Shown: positions 25,054 to 34,473, counted from the first letter of the stretch. The stretch: DNA of 64,000 nucleotides from Streptomyces curacoi (GCF_001513975.1 NZ_KQ947991.1:255732-319731); one strand, 5' to 3'. Notes: generated from the letters alone by a model not told the origin. Numbers and translations: made by a program.

Positions 25054-27228
25054 ATGAACCCCCTGACCACCAGCGCCTTCGACCTTCCCGACCACCTCTC
25101 CCCCAAGACCGACCCCCATCTGATCTCCGGCGACGAGAAGCACTTCGCGGCCCTCGCGGAGTGCCTCGAACAGTCGATCGCCGAGGTGTCCGACCGGCTG
25201 GAGGCCGAACGCAGGGCGCCCGGCGGCATGGGCCGGCAGGCGATGGACCGGGACGCGGAGATCCACCGGCTGACGGCTCGCCTGCGCGCGCTGCGCCGCT
25301 TCGGGCTGGACCTGTGCCTCGGGCGCATGGTCGGCGCGGACGGCTCCGAGCCCGTGTACATCGGGCGACTCGGGCTGACGGACAGCTCGGGCCGCCGACT
25401 GCTGGTCGACTGGCGCTCCCCCGCGGCCGAGCCGTTCTTCGGAGCCACCCACGCCAACCCCATGGGCCTGGCGAGCCGCCGCCGGTACCGCTGGACCGGC
25501 GGCCGGATCAGCGACTACTGGGACGAGGTGTTCAACCCGGAGGGGTTCGCCGGACATGCCGCGCTCGACGACCAGTCCGCCTTCATCGCCGGCCTGGGCG
25601 GCACCCGGTCGCCACGGATGCGAGACGTGCTCGGCACCATCCAGGCCGACCAGGACGCCATCATCCGGGCGGGATCCCGCGGCGCTCTCGTCGTCGACGG
25701 CGGTCCGGGTACCGGAAAGACCGTGGTCGCCCTGCACCGCTCCGCCTATCTCCTCTACTCCGACCCCCGCCTCGGTCAGCAGCGCGGCGGCGTGCTGTTC
25801 GTCGGCCCGCACCGGCCGTATCTGGCGTACGTCTCCGATGTCCTGCCCAGCCTCGGCGAGGAGGGAGTGCGGAGCTGCACCCTGCGGGACCTCGTCGCCG
25901 AGGGCGCCACGGCAGCGGTCGAAGCCGATCCGGAGGTGGCCCGGCTGAAGTCGTCCGCGGACCTGGTGAGGGCGATCGAGAGGGCCGTCGCGTTCTACGA
26001 GGAGCCGCCCGCCAAGGGGATGACGGTCAGCACCCACTGGTCCGACATCTGGCTGAGCGCCGACGACTGGGCCGTGGCGTTCGCAGCGGCGGAACCCGGC
26101 ACCCCGCACAACGAGGCGCGCGACCAGGTGTGGGAGGAGCTGCTGACGATCCTGGTGGACAAGCACGACGGCGACGACGTGTCGCCCGGACTGCTCCGCA
26201 CGTCGCTGTCGCAGGACCGGGACCTGCGCACGGCCTTCCACCGCGCCTGGCCGCTGCTGGAGGCGGCCGACCTGGTCGGAGACCTGTGGTCGGTCCCCGC
26301 CTACCTGCGGATCTGCGCGCCCTGGCTCAGCCGCGACGACGTGCACAAGCTGCAGCGCGCGGACGCCCAGGCCTGGACGGTGTCCGACCTGCCGCTCCTG
26401 GACGCGGCCCGGCAGCGGCTCGGCGACCCGGAGGCGGCCCGGGCGAAGCGCAGGCAGGAGGCCGTCCTGGCCGCCCAGCGCGAGCGCATGGCCCAGGTCG
26501 TCGACAACCTGATCGAGGCCGCGGCCGACTCCGGCGCCGACGGCGACGACGGCGAAGGCCTGGTGAGGATGCTGCGTGGTCAGGACGCCCGGGTCAGCCT
26601 GGTCGACGAGTCCGAACTGCCCACCGCCGAACCGGACCTGCTCCTCGGCCCCTTCGCGCACATAGTGGTGGACGAGGCTCAGGAACTGACCGACGCGGAG
26701 TGGCAGATGCTGCTGCTCCGCTGCCCCTCCCGGAGCTTCACCATCGTCGGGGACCGGGCCCAGGCCAGGCACGGCTTCACCGAGTCCTGGCAGGAACGGC
26801 TCGAACGGATCGGGCTCGACCGGATCACCCTGGCCTCCCTGACGGTCAACTACCGGACGCCGGAGGAGATCATGGCGGAGGCCGAGCCGGTCATCCGGGC
26901 CGCGCTCCCGGACGCCAATGTGCCGACGTCCATCCGCAGCGGCGGCATCCCCGTCACCCACGGCTCCGTGTCGGACCGCGATCCGATCCTGGACAGGTGG
27001 CTCGCCACACATGCCGAGGGGACGGCCTGTGTCATCGGCGACCCCGGCTTCCAGCCCACGGACCGAGTCCGGTCACTGACCCCGGAGCTGTCGAAGGGGC
27101 TGGAGTTCGACCTGGTGGTGCTCATCGCGCCGGAGGAGTTCGGCGAGGGGATCGAGGGAGCGGTGGACCGCTATGTGGCAATGACGCGCGCGACTCAGCA
27201 ACTGGCCATCCTCACGCGCCCGTCTTGA
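25054..27228 (+). CDS. helR: HelR/HelD-type RNA-polymerase-associated helicase, rifamycin protection
   Basis: 724 residues, UvrD/SF1-like. An N-terminal helical arm (FAALAECLEQSIAEVSDRLEAERR, about 30-55) resembles the coil that HelD inserts into RNA polymerase. Walker A GGPGTGKTVVALHR and Walker B VVDEAQELTDAE follow, with a C-terminal YVAMTRATQQL motif VI. HelR displaces rifamycins from RNA polymerase. Start ATG 25054 has GGAG nine bases upstream; an open frame extends further 5' but overlaps rgt. Placed behind rgt and the RAE, it forms a two-layer resistance unit. A general HelD role in RNA polymerase recycling is the alternative. Confidence 0.85.
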   Translation: MNPLTTSAFDLPDHLSPKTDPHLISGDEKHFAALAECLEQSIAEVSDRLEAERRAPGGMGRQAMDRDAEIHRLTARLRALRRFGLDLCLGRMVGADGSEPVYIGRLGLTDSSGRRLLVDWRSPAAEPFFGATHANPMGLASRRRYRWTGGRISDYWDEVFNPEGFAGHAALDDQSAFIAGLGGTRSPRMRDVLGTIQADQDAIIRAGSRGALVVDGGPGTGKTVVALHRSAYLLYSDPRLGQQRGGVLFVGPHRPYLAYVSDVLPSLGEEGVRSCTLRDLVAEGATAAVEADPEVARLKSSADLVRAIERAVAFYEEPPAKGMTVSTHWSDIWLSADDWAVAFAAAEPGTPHNEARDQVWEELLTILVDKHDGDDVSPGLLRTSLSQDRDLRTAFHRAWPLLEAADLVGDLWSVPAYLRICAPWLSRDDVHKLQRADAQAWTVSDLPLLDAARQRLGDPEAARAKRRQEAVLAAQRERMAQVVDNLIEAAADSGADGDDGEGLVRMLRGQDARVSLVDESELPTAEPDLLLGPFAHIVVDEAQELTDAEWQMLLLRCPSRSFTIVGDRAQARHGFTESWQERLERIGLDRITLASLTVNYRTPEEIMAEAEPVIRAALPDANVPTSIRSGGIPVTHGSVSDRDPILDRWLATHAEGTACVIGDPGFQPTDRVRSLTPELSKGLEFDLVVLIAPEEFGEGIEGAVDRYVAMTRATQQLAILTRPS

Positions 27229-27309
27229 GAGACGACGAGTACCACGCCGGGAAGGGCCGCGGGGAACCGCGCGATCAACCGCAGCGACCCCGCACCCGAC
27301 CCTGAACAG

Positions 27310-30117
27310 TCACCCGACCGACGAGTAGGCGACAACCCCCCGCAGCAACGCGTCCACTGCCTTCCGCGCATTCTTCGCCACCGTGGAGCCCTCCACCGGA
27401 GAAGCCGCCGAGATCTGCCCCAGCACGTCGATCACCTGCTTGCACCACCGCACGAAGTCACCCGCCGGCATCTCCGCTTCACGCAGTACCTCGTCGAGCC
27501 CCTTACCGCTGGCCCACATGTACGCGGCCCAGGCGAACCCGAGATCCGGCTCACGCTGCCCGACTCCCTCGGTCTGCGTGATCCGGAAGTCCTCCTCAAG
27601 GGCATCCAGCCGCCCCCAGATCCGCACCATCTCACCGAGCGCGGCCTTGGCCTTGCCCGACGGCAGCTTCGGCGCCATCGCATCGTCCCCGACCCGCGCC
27701 TCGTACACCAACGCCGAGACGCACGCGGCCAGTTCGGCCGGGCCGAGGCCCTCCCACACGCGCTCGCGCAGGCACTCGCTGGCCAGCAGGTCGAGTTCGC
27801 CGTACAGCCGGGCGAGCCGCTTGCCGTGTTCGGTCACCTCGTCGCCGCGCAGATAGTCCAGCTCGGTCAGCAGCGCCACGATCCGGTCAAACGTACGGGC
27901 GATGGTGTTGGTACGGCCCTCGATACGGCGCTCCAGCTGCGAGGTGTCCCGCAGCAGCCGGTGGTAGCGCTCGGCCCACCGGGCGTGGTCCTCACGGTCG
28001 CTGCACCCGTGGCAGGGGTGCGCGCGGAGCGCCTTGCGCAGCCGGTCGATCTCCCGGTCGTCCGCCGCCTGCGAGCGCCGCTTGCGGTGCCGCTCCGGCG
28101 GAATGTGCCCGGCCTTGGTCCGCAGCGCGGAGGCGAGGTCCCGGCGGGACTGCGGGGAGCGCGGGTTGAAGGACTTCGGGATCCGCATCCGCTCCAACGC
28201 CTCGACGGGCACCGGGAAGTCGATGGACGCCAGCCGCTTGACCTGCCGCTCGGCGGTCAGGACCAGCGGGCGCGGGCCGTCGTGGTGCTCGAAGCCGCGG
28301 TGGCCGTTGGACCGTCCGGCCGGCAGCCCCGGGTCGAGGACCAGCGCGAGACCGGCGTACTTGCCCGTCGGCACATGGATGACGTCGCCCGGCTTGAGCT
28401 TCTCCAGCGCGACCGCGGCCTCCACGCGCCGCTGTGCCGCCCCCTGCCGGGCCAACTCGTTCTCGCGGTCCTTGAGTTCGCGGCGCAGCCGCGCGTACTC
28501 CTCGAAGTCCCCGAGGTGGCAGGTCATGGACTCCTTGTAACCGGCCAGCCCCTCCTCGTTGCGCTGCACCTGCCGGGAGATCCCGACGACCGACTTGTCG
28601 GCCTGGAACTGCGCGAAGGACGTCTCCAGCAGCTCGCGCGAGCGGTGCCGGCCGAACTGCTCGACCAGGTTGACCGCCATGTTGTACGACGGCTTGAAGC
28701 TGGACCGCAGCGGATACGTACGCGTGCCCGCGAGACCGGCCAGGTGCTCGGGGCTCATCCCGCGCTGCCACAGCACCACCGCATGGCCCTCGACGTCGAT
28801 GCCGCGCCGTCCGGCCCGACCGGTCAGCTGGGTGTACTCACCGGGCGTGATGTCGGCGTGCTGCTCGCCGTTCCACTTGACGAGCTTCTCCAACACCACC
28901 GAGCGGGCGGGCATGTTGATGCCGAGGGCGAGGGTCTCGGTGGCGAACACGGCCTTCACCAGGCCGCGGACGAACAGCTCCTCGACGACCTCCTTGAAGG
29001 TCGGCAGCATGCCCGCGTGGTGGGCGGCTATACCGCGCTCCAGGCCTTCGAGCCACTCGTAGTAGCCGAGGACGTGCAGATCCTCGGTCGGGATGGAGGC
29101 GGTCCGCTCCTCGACGAGGGCGCGCACCTTGTCCCGCGCCTCCTCGTCGTTCAGCCGCAGTCCCGCGTACAGGCACTGCTGTACGGCGGCCTCGCAGGCG
29201 GCGCGGCTGAAGATGAAGGTGATCGCGGGCAGCAGGCCCTCGGCGTCGAGCCGTTCGATGACCTCGGGCCGCCCCGGCGTCCACACCCGGGACCGCTGTC
29301 TGCGCTCGCGCTCCCGGTCGGCCTCGCGCATGGCGCGCCCGCGCCTGCGGTCCTGGTACGACGGCCGGGTCGCCTCCATGCGGGCCAGCCGCGTGAGGTC
29401 GGGGTTGACGGCCTTCTTGTGGCCCTCGCCCTCCTCGAACAGGTCGTACATCCGCCGCCCGGCGAGCACGTGCTGGAACAGCGGTACGGGCCGGTGTTCG
29501 GAGACGATCACCTCGGTGTCGCCGCGGACGGTGTCGAGCCAGTCGCCGAACTCCTCGGCGTTCGACACCGTCGCCGACAGTGAGACCAGGGTGACCGATT
29601 CGGGAAGGTGAATGATCACCTCTTCCCATACGGCCCCGCGGAAGCGGTCGGAGAGGTAGTGCACCTCGTCCATGACCACATAGCCGAGGCCGAGGAGGGT
29701 CTGCGACCCGGCGTACAGCATGTTCCGCAGTACCTCGGTGGTCATCACGACCACGGCGGCGTCGGGATTGATGCTGTTGTCGCCGGTGAGCAGACCGACC
29801 ATGCCGTCCCCGTAACGGCGGCACAGGTCGGCGTACTTCTGGTTGGACAGCGCCTTGATGGGTGTCGTGTAGAAGCACTTCCTGCCCTGCATCAGGGCGA
29901 GGTGGACGGCGAACTCGCCCACGATCGTCTTGCCGGAGCCGGTGGGCGCGGCCACCAGGACGCCCTTCCCCGCCTCGAGCGCCTGGCAGGCCTCGATCTG
30001 GAAGGGGTCGAGGCCGAAGTCGTACATCTCGCGGAAGGAGGCGAGCGCGGTGGCCTGCTCGGCAGCGCGCCTGCGTGCTGCCGCGTACCGCTCGGCCGGT
30101 GAGAGGTCCTCTGTCAT
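27310..30117 (-). CDS. Ski2/Mtr4-like DEVH-box RNA helicase (HelY-type)
   Basis: 935 residues, SF2. Walker A APTGSGKT, the box VMDEVHYL, SATVSNAEE (motif III) and QLTGRAGRRGID (motif VI) are all present. A long C-terminal part (DSHCT-like, ending EMVRIWGRLDALEEDFRI onward) matches actinobacterial HelY helicases. A basic Arg-rich segment follows the core. Expected role is RNA unwinding for processing or turnover. Start ATG 30117 is preferred over an upstream codon at 30177 that adds unconserved residues. It converges on helR with an 81-bp gap and lies downstream of tatC. Confidence 0.88.
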   Translation of the reverse strand: MTEDLSPAERYAAARRRAAEQATALASFREMYDFGLDPFQIEACQALEAGKGVLVAAPTGSGKTIVGEFAVHLALMQGRKCFYTTPIKALSNQKYADLCRRYGDGMVGLLTGDNSINPDAAVVVMTTEVLRNMLYAGSQTLLGLGYVVMDEVHYLSDRFRGAVWEEVIIHLPESVTLVSLSATVSNAEEFGDWLDTVRGDTEVIVSEHRPVPLFQHVLAGRRMYDLFEEGEGHKKAVNPDLTRLARMEATRPSYQDRRRGRAMREADRERERRQRSRVWTPGRPEVIERLDAEGLLPAITFIFSRAACEAAVQQCLYAGLRLNDEEARDKVRALVEERTASIPTEDLHVLGYYEWLEGLERGIAAHHAGMLPTFKEVVEELFVRGLVKAVFATETLALGINMPARSVVLEKLVKWNGEQHADITPGEYTQLTGRAGRRGIDVEGHAVVLWQRGMSPEHLAGLAGTRTYPLRSSFKPSYNMAVNLVEQFGRHRSRELLETSFAQFQADKSVVGISRQVQRNEEGLAGYKESMTCHLGDFEEYARLRRELKDRENELARQGAAQRRVEAAVALEKLKPGDVIHVPTGKYAGLALVLDPGLPAGRSNGHRGFEHHDGPRPLVLTAERQVKRLASIDFPVPVEALERMRIPKSFNPRSPQSRRDLASALRTKAGHIPPERHRKRRSQAADDREIDRLRKALRAHPCHGCSDREDHARWAERYHRLLRDTSQLERRIEGRTNTIARTFDRIVALLTELDYLRGDEVTEHGKRLARLYGELDLLASECLRERVWEGLGPAELAACVSALVYEARVGDDAMAPKLPSGKAKAALGEMVRIWGRLDALEEDFRITQTEGVGQREPDLGFAWAAYMWASGKGLDEVLREAEMPAGDFVRWCKQVIDVLGQISAASPVEGSTVAKNARKAVDALLRGVVAYSSVG

Positions 30118-30230
30118 CGTGCTTTCGAGCGTACCGGGCCCCACTGACAACAGGACGATCATTATCCGGATCGGCACCCCGCAAACCCGGGGTCACCGCA
30201 GCTCACGGCGCTCGCGGCGGCGAGACGCAA

Positions 30231-30265
30231 GCGGCCGGGCGCGCCCCGTGGGCGCCCCCGGCCGC
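30231..30265. terminator. Hairpin terminator after tatC
   Basis: Stem of 15 pairs with one mismatch (GCGGCCGGG then GCGCCC, closed by a CGT loop), 24 bp past the tatC stop on its strand. Confidence 0.8.
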
Positions 30266-30288
30266 ACTGTTCCTGCGAAGGTTCCCGG

Positions 30289-31236
30289 TCAGGTCACGTC
30301 GTCATAGCCGTTGACCCGCTCCGTGCTCGCCTGCTCCGGCAGCGCCTTGGCGGCGGAGACGGTCTCGACCTCGCCGATGTCGTCGGGGGTGAGATCCAGG
30401 TCGGAGGCCTCGTCGTCGGCGGGGCCTTCCGCCTCGCGCCGGGCGCGACGCCTGTCGTTGAGGAGTGCGATGCCCGTCGCACCGAAGTACAGGATCCAGA
30501 TGGGGCCCGCGAGCGCCAGCATGGAGATCGGGTCGGTGCTGGGCGTGGCGATCGCCGCGAAGAGCGTGATGCCCATGATCATGCCGCGCCACCAGCCGGC
30601 CATCTTCTTGCCGGAGAGCACGCCGCTGAAGTTGAGCATGACCAGCAGCAGTGGCAGCTCGAAGGAGAGGCCGAAGACGACGATCATCCGCATGATCAGC
30701 TGCAGGAGATCGTCGAGGGGGAGCTGGTTGTCGCTGCCGATGATCGCGAACTCGAGCATGACCGAGGCCATCTTGGGCAGCGACCAGTAGGCGAAGTAGG
30801 CCCCTGTGACGAACAGCGGGAAGCCGGCGCCGACGAACGCGTAGGCGTACTTCCGCTCGTGCCGGTGCAGACCCGGGGCGACGAACGCCCAGAGCTGGTA
30901 CAGCCAGATCGGGGAGGCCAGCACCACACCGGAGGACAGGGAGACCGTGAGGGCGAGCGTGAACGGGCTCAGCAGACCGTTCTGCACGATGCGTGCGCAC
31001 TTGGCTTCAGTGGTGTTCTTCGCCAGCTCCGCGAAGCTGTGGTCGCATCCCACCGCCTGGAGGATGGGATTGGTGAAGAACTCGATGATGTCTTTGTAGA
31101 AGAAGGCCGCGACGATCGTCGTGACGACGATCGCCAGCAGGCTCTTGACGAGCCGGTTGCGGAGTTCACGCAGGTGCTCCGCGAGGGGCATCCGCCCCTC
31201 GGGATCCTTCTCCTGCTTGCGGGCAGACTTCAGCAA
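30289..31236 (-). CDS. tatC: Sec-independent protein translocase TatC
   Basis: 315 residues, six membrane helices. The MPLAEHLRELRNRL start is the conserved cytoplasmic signal-recognition segment of TatC, followed by SPIWLYQLWAFVAPGL and FGLSFELPL. An acidic C-terminal tail after about residue 265 is longer than in E. coli. TatC binds twin-arginine signal peptides and, with TatA, exports folded proteins. It lies 47 bp after tatA, in one operon. Confidence 0.95.
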   Translation of the reverse strand: MLKSARKQEKDPEGRMPLAEHLRELRNRLVKSLLAIVVTTIVAAFFYKDIIEFFTNPILQAVGCDHSFAELAKNTTEAKCARIVQNGLLSPFTLALTVSLSSGVVLASPIWLYQLWAFVAPGLHRHERKYAYAFVGAGFPLFVTGAYFAYWSLPKMASVMLEFAIIGSDNQLPLDDLLQLIMRMIVVFGLSFELPLLLVMLNFSGVLSGKKMAGWWRGMIMGITLFAAIATPSTDPISMLALAGPIWILYFGATGIALLNDRRRARREAEGPADDEASDLDLTPDDIGEVETVSAAKALPEQASTERVNGYDDVT

Positions 31237-31283
31237 CCCACGTTCCCATCTCGTGCATCGGGCCGGAGGTCACCGGCCCTGCG

Positions 31284-31574
31284 TCAGCGCTTGGTCGTGT
31301 CCGTCGGCTCGTTGACCGGGCGCGAGCTGGTCACGTCGCCGGGGGCGGCCTGGATGATGCGCTGAGCCGGGGGCTGCTCGTCGTTGGTGTTGTTCGGCGG
31401 GTCGGCCGGGGCGGCGGACTTGCCGTCCTCCTTCATCGCCTTCGCCTCGCTCTTGAGGATGCGGGCGGACTTGCCGAGCGAGCGCGCCATGTCCGGAAGC
31501 TTCTTCGCGCCGAACAGCAGGATGATGACGACGAGGATGAGAATGATCTCGGGGGCTCCGAGCCTTCCGAACAT
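31284..31574 (-). CDS. tatA: Sec-independent protein translocase TatA
   Basis: 96 residues: one N-terminal membrane helix (PEIILILVVIILLFGAKKLP), the FGxKKLP hinge, an amphipathic helix and a polar Pro/Asn-rich tail. It oligomerises to form the Tat pore with TatC. GAGAAGG precedes ATG 31574. TatC follows by 47 bp. Confidence 0.95.
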   Translation of the reverse strand: MFGRLGAPEIILILVVIILLFGAKKLPDMARSLGKSARILKSEAKAMKEDGKSAAPADPPNNTNDEQPPAQRIIQAAPGDVTSSRPVNEPTDTTKR

Positions 31575-31833
31575 AAGTCTTTACCTTCTCACCGAGGCGG
31601 CTGGGGTGGGGTGCTGTCCGACCGGTCGGACATGTGTCCGAACAATCGTGTTGACAGCGATCGTAACGCTCAGGGGTAAACGTCAGGCAATCCCCGTGCG
31701 TACTCCCTGTCCGCGGACCGGGCCTCGTTCTCCGGGCCGCGACCAGCAGCGTACCTGTCCCGACCGCCAAGTTGACAGGGCGAAGTGGCCCAAAACGCAC
31801 GGGGACAGGACTCACACCTGATACTTGGCCGCC

Positions 31834-32028
31834 CTACAACGAGTCCACAGCCCGGGCCGCGCTCACCGTCGCCCGCTCCAGATCCTCGGCCGCCCTGCTG
31901 ATGCGCCGCGCCGACTCCGTGACCTGCCTGCCCAGGCGCTGGGCCTCCAGGAAGACCCGCACGGCGAGCACACCGAGAACGACGAGACCCACAAAACCCA
32001 CGGCTACCGCGAACATCGGCCAGAACAT
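31834..32028 (-). CDS. Small single-pass membrane protein, function unknown
   Basis: 64 residues. The N-terminal half (MFWPMFAVAVGFVGLVVLGVL and on) is one membrane helix. The C-terminal half (EAQRLGRQVTESARRISRAAEDLERATVSAARAVDSL, split by heptad-like spacing) is probably a coiled coil. It lies between the zinc-ribbon gene and tatA, 260 bp from tatA. I do not recognise a named family. Start ATG 32028 is the only methionine directly before the helix. Confidence 0.7.
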   Translation of the reverse strand: MFWPMFAVAVGFVGLVVLGVLAVRVFLEAQRLGRQVTESARRISRAAEDLERATVSAARAVDSL

Positions 32029-32048
32029 GACGCCGAGCCTAGACCGTC

Positions 32049-32309
32049 CTAGAGCGTGGAATGCAGCCGCAGGGTACGAACACCGCCCCCGGTCAGCAGC
32101 TCGACGATCCGCTCGCCCGCCGGCTTGCGGACGGAGACGCCGCACTCGGGGCAGGTGAAGGAGTAGAAGGTCGTACGGCTGGTCGCGCCGATGGCGAGGC
32201 GCAGGGCGCCGGCGGCGAGTTCGAAACGGCCCCGGCAGTCCGGGCAGCCCGCCTTGAACACCACCGGAGTCACGCTTCTCATCCCGGCGAACGCGGACGC
32301 CACCGTCAT
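32049..32309 (-). CDS. Small zinc-ribbon protein, function unknown
   Basis: 86 residues with two knuckles, CPDC at 22-25 and CPEC at 53-56, spaced as a zinc ribbon. The segment between them (GRFELAAGALRLAIG) is conserved-looking and amphipathic. ATG 32309 has GGGAG just upstream; ATG 32282 (MRSVTPVVF) is an alternative start. It stands 21 bp before the small membrane protein gene and behind pafC, so it may be transcribed with pafBC. No function is assigned. Confidence 0.7.
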   Translation of the reverse strand: MTVASAFAGMRSVTPVVFKAGCPDCRGRFELAAGALRLAIGATSRTTFYSFTCPECGVSVRKPAGERIVELLTGGGVRTLRLHSTL

Positions 32310-32355
32310 CTCCCGCACACCGGACGTCGCCGACTCGCTCAAAGCCTCTGCTCCC

Positions 32356-32426
32356 GCCTGTCGCACTGCCTGTCGAAGGCCTGTCGCACTGCCTGTCCTA
32401 CTGCCCGTCTTACTGCCCGTCCTGAA
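32356..32426. repeat. 12-bp tandem repeat at the pafC 3' end
   Basis: Six consecutive units of GCCTGTCGCACT type, five of 12 bp and one of 11. On the pafC strand a unit reads GACGGGCAGTAA, the last three codons and stop of pafC. The next unit also supplies an in-frame stop (GACGGGCAGTAG); later units have lost it. Confidence 0.9.
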
Positions 32427-33426
32427 GCCCGTGCGCTCCGTGGGCGCCCTGCGTCTCGACGCCGTCGTACGCCGCCAGCGCCTCGCGGGCCGCCTGCCGG
32501 GCGCTGTCCGCCAGCTCGGGCGGCGAGACGATACGGCCGTCGCGCCCGAGCCGCAGCGCGAGGCGCCGCAGCGACGCCGGCTCGGGGGTACGCAGGGTGA
32601 TACGCAGCCCACCGTCCGCGAGCTCATCCGCGCTGTCGTGCGGGTAGTACTCGGCGACCCAGCGGCCGCCCGGGCCGACCTCGACGACGACCTCCGGGTC
32701 CTCCGCGGCGGGCTGCACGAGTCCCTCGGACAGGTCCCGCAGCTCTATCTCGGGCGGCGCCGACGGCTCGTCCAGGATCTTGATCTCGGCGACCCGGTCG
32801 AGCCGGAAGGTGCGGCGCGCCTCGGAGCGCCGGCACCAGGCCTCGACGTAGGTGTGGCCGACGCTGACCAGGCGGATGGGGTCGATCTCGCGCTCGGTGA
32901 CCTCGTCGCGGGCCGGCGAGTAGTAGCGGATCCACAGCCGGCGCCGCTCGGAGATCGCCCGGTCGACGTCCGCGAAGACACCGCCCTCGGACTCGAAGGT
33001 CACCGACAGCCGCGAACTGGCGCCGGCCGTCTCCCCGGCCGCCGCCTCCACCTTGGCGGTCGCCCGCAGCAGCGCCTGCCGGTCGCTCTCGCGCAGCCCG
33101 GGCAGCGTGGCCACGGCCCGGGCGGCCACCAGGAGCGCGGTCGCCTCGTCGGCGGCGAGCCGCAGCGGCTCCGCGACATCGTCGGGGTTGTGCCACCAGA
33201 TGCGCTCGCCGTCGGTGTCGATGTCGAGCAGATCGCCGCCGCGGAAGCTGGTGCCGCACATGGGCAGCACATCGAGGTCCGAGACCAGCTCGTCCTCGGA
33301 GATGCCGAAGGCGCGCGCCACGTCCTCGACCCGGGCACCGGGCCGCTCCCTGAGATACGTCACCAGGGAGAGCATCCGTCTGGTCTGGTCGATGGCGTTG
33401 ACGGGCCTGACCGGTTTGCCTGCCAC
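32410..33426 (-). CDS. pafC: WYL-domain DNA-damage regulator PafC
   Basis: 338 residues. A helix-turn-helix (ARVEDVARAFGISEDELVSDLDVL) is followed by a WYL domain (VEAWCRRSEARRTFRLDRVAEI) and the WCX extension. PafB and PafC act together to activate DNA-repair genes independently of LexA in actinobacteria. GTG 33426 follows GGGGGAGCGGAG and lies 19 bp after the pafB stop, so the two are cotranscribed. The 3' end sits within a 12-bp tandem repeat that copies its stop codon. Confidence 0.88.
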   Translation of the reverse strand: MAGKPVRPVNAIDQTRRMLSLVTYLRERPGARVEDVARAFGISEDELVSDLDVLPMCGTSFRGGDLLDIDTDGERIWWHNPDDVAEPLRLAADEATALLVAARAVATLPGLRESDRQALLRATAKVEAAAGETAGASSRLSVTFESEGGVFADVDRAISERRRLWIRYYSPARDEVTEREIDPIRLVSVGHTYVEAWCRRSEARRTFRLDRVAEIKILDEPSAPPEIELRDLSEGLVQPAAEDPEVVVEVGPGGRWVAEYYPHDSADELADGGLRITLRTPEPASLRRLALRLGRDGRIVSPPELADSARQAAREALAAYDGVETQGAHGAHGLQDGQ

Positions 33427-33445
33427 TGTGTCGCTCCGCTCCCCC

Positions 33446-34399
33446 TCAGCCCTTGGCCACGGCACGCAGCCGGTCCACCACATCGGCCCGCAGCTCGGCG
33501 GGCTCCAGCACCACCACGTCGGGCCCGAACTCCACCAGCCAGGCATCCAGGCCGTGGCCGTACGGAATCTCCAACTCGTCCCAGCCGTCGCCGAGTTCCC
33601 GCACCGAGGTCGCCTTCGCCCGAAGGGGGTACCCGGCGCCCGTACGCAGGCGGATCAGCGCGCTGCGGTCAGCGGTCTCCCCCGCCCAGCTCGCGACGGT
33701 CTCCCGGACGGTGACCACATCGGGGACCTCGGCGGTGAAGCGGCCGCTGCGCGAGCGCACCTTGCCGGTGATGCGGGACAGCCTGAAGACTCGCTCGGCA
33801 CCCCGGTCGCGGTCCCAGCCCGCCAGGTACCAGTGCCCGCGCCAGCACTCCAGCGCCCACGGCTCGACATGCCGGGGTTCGGGGCGGGCGGCGGTGGCCT
33901 TGCGGTAGTCGAAGACGACGGGGCGGCGGTCGCGGCAGGCCAGCATCAGCGGCTCGAACGCGGCCTCGTGCACGGGGATACGGGGCTCCAGGGCGCCGTG
34001 TGCCTCGTACGGGTCGACGTCCTCGGGCAGTCCCGCCGCCCGCAGCTTCTGCAGGGCGCCGCTGGCCGCGCCCGCGAGCCGGGCCTGCTGCCACACCTTG
34101 GCGGCCAGGCCCAGGGCGGCGGCCTCCTCGGCGTCCAGCGTGATGGGCGGGAGGCGGTTGCTGTCCCGGCGCGCGAGATAGCCGACCTCGCCGTCGAGGT
34201 TCTCGACGGTCTCGATGACCAGGCCGAGCTCGCGCAGGTCGTCCTTGTCGCGCTCGAACATCCGGTTGAAGGAATCGTCCGAGCCGGCTTCCAGGTAGGC
34301 CTCGATGGACTCACGAAGCTCGCGCTTGCTCAGTGGCCGCCGCGTCCCGAGCAGACACAGCGCCAGGTTCATGAGCCGCTCGGCCTTGGCAATGGCCAT
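33446..34399 (-). CDS. pafB: WYL-domain DNA-damage regulator PafB
   Basis: 317 residues: winged helix (LSKRELRESIEAYLEAGSDDSFNRMFERDKDDLRELG, a proline-free run), then WYL (WRGHWYLAGWDRDRGAERVFRLSRI) and WCX domains. It is the partner of PafC directly downstream (19-bp gap). Members of this pair were named for linkage to the Pup ligase gene pafA, which lies about 2 kb away here with two FKBP genes between. Confidence 0.88.
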   Translation of the reverse strand: MAIAKAERLMNLALCLLGTRRPLSKRELRESIEAYLEAGSDDSFNRMFERDKDDLRELGLVIETVENLDGEVGYLARRDSNRLPPITLDAEEAAALGLAAKVWQQARLAGAASGALQKLRAAGLPEDVDPYEAHGALEPRIPVHEAAFEPLMLACRDRRPVVFDYRKATAARPEPRHVEPWALECWRGHWYLAGWDRDRGAERVFRLSRITGKVRSRSGRFTAEVPDVVTVRETVASWAGETADRSALIRLRTGAGYPLRAKATSVRELGDGWDELEIPYGHGLDAWLVEFGPDVVVLEPAELRADVVDRLRAVAKG

Positions 34400-34473
34400 C
34401 GACGCCCTTCGCCTTCCCTATGGTGCTTACGGACGATGACCGTACCGCCCCGCAGTGGCGTGGCAAAAGCCGA

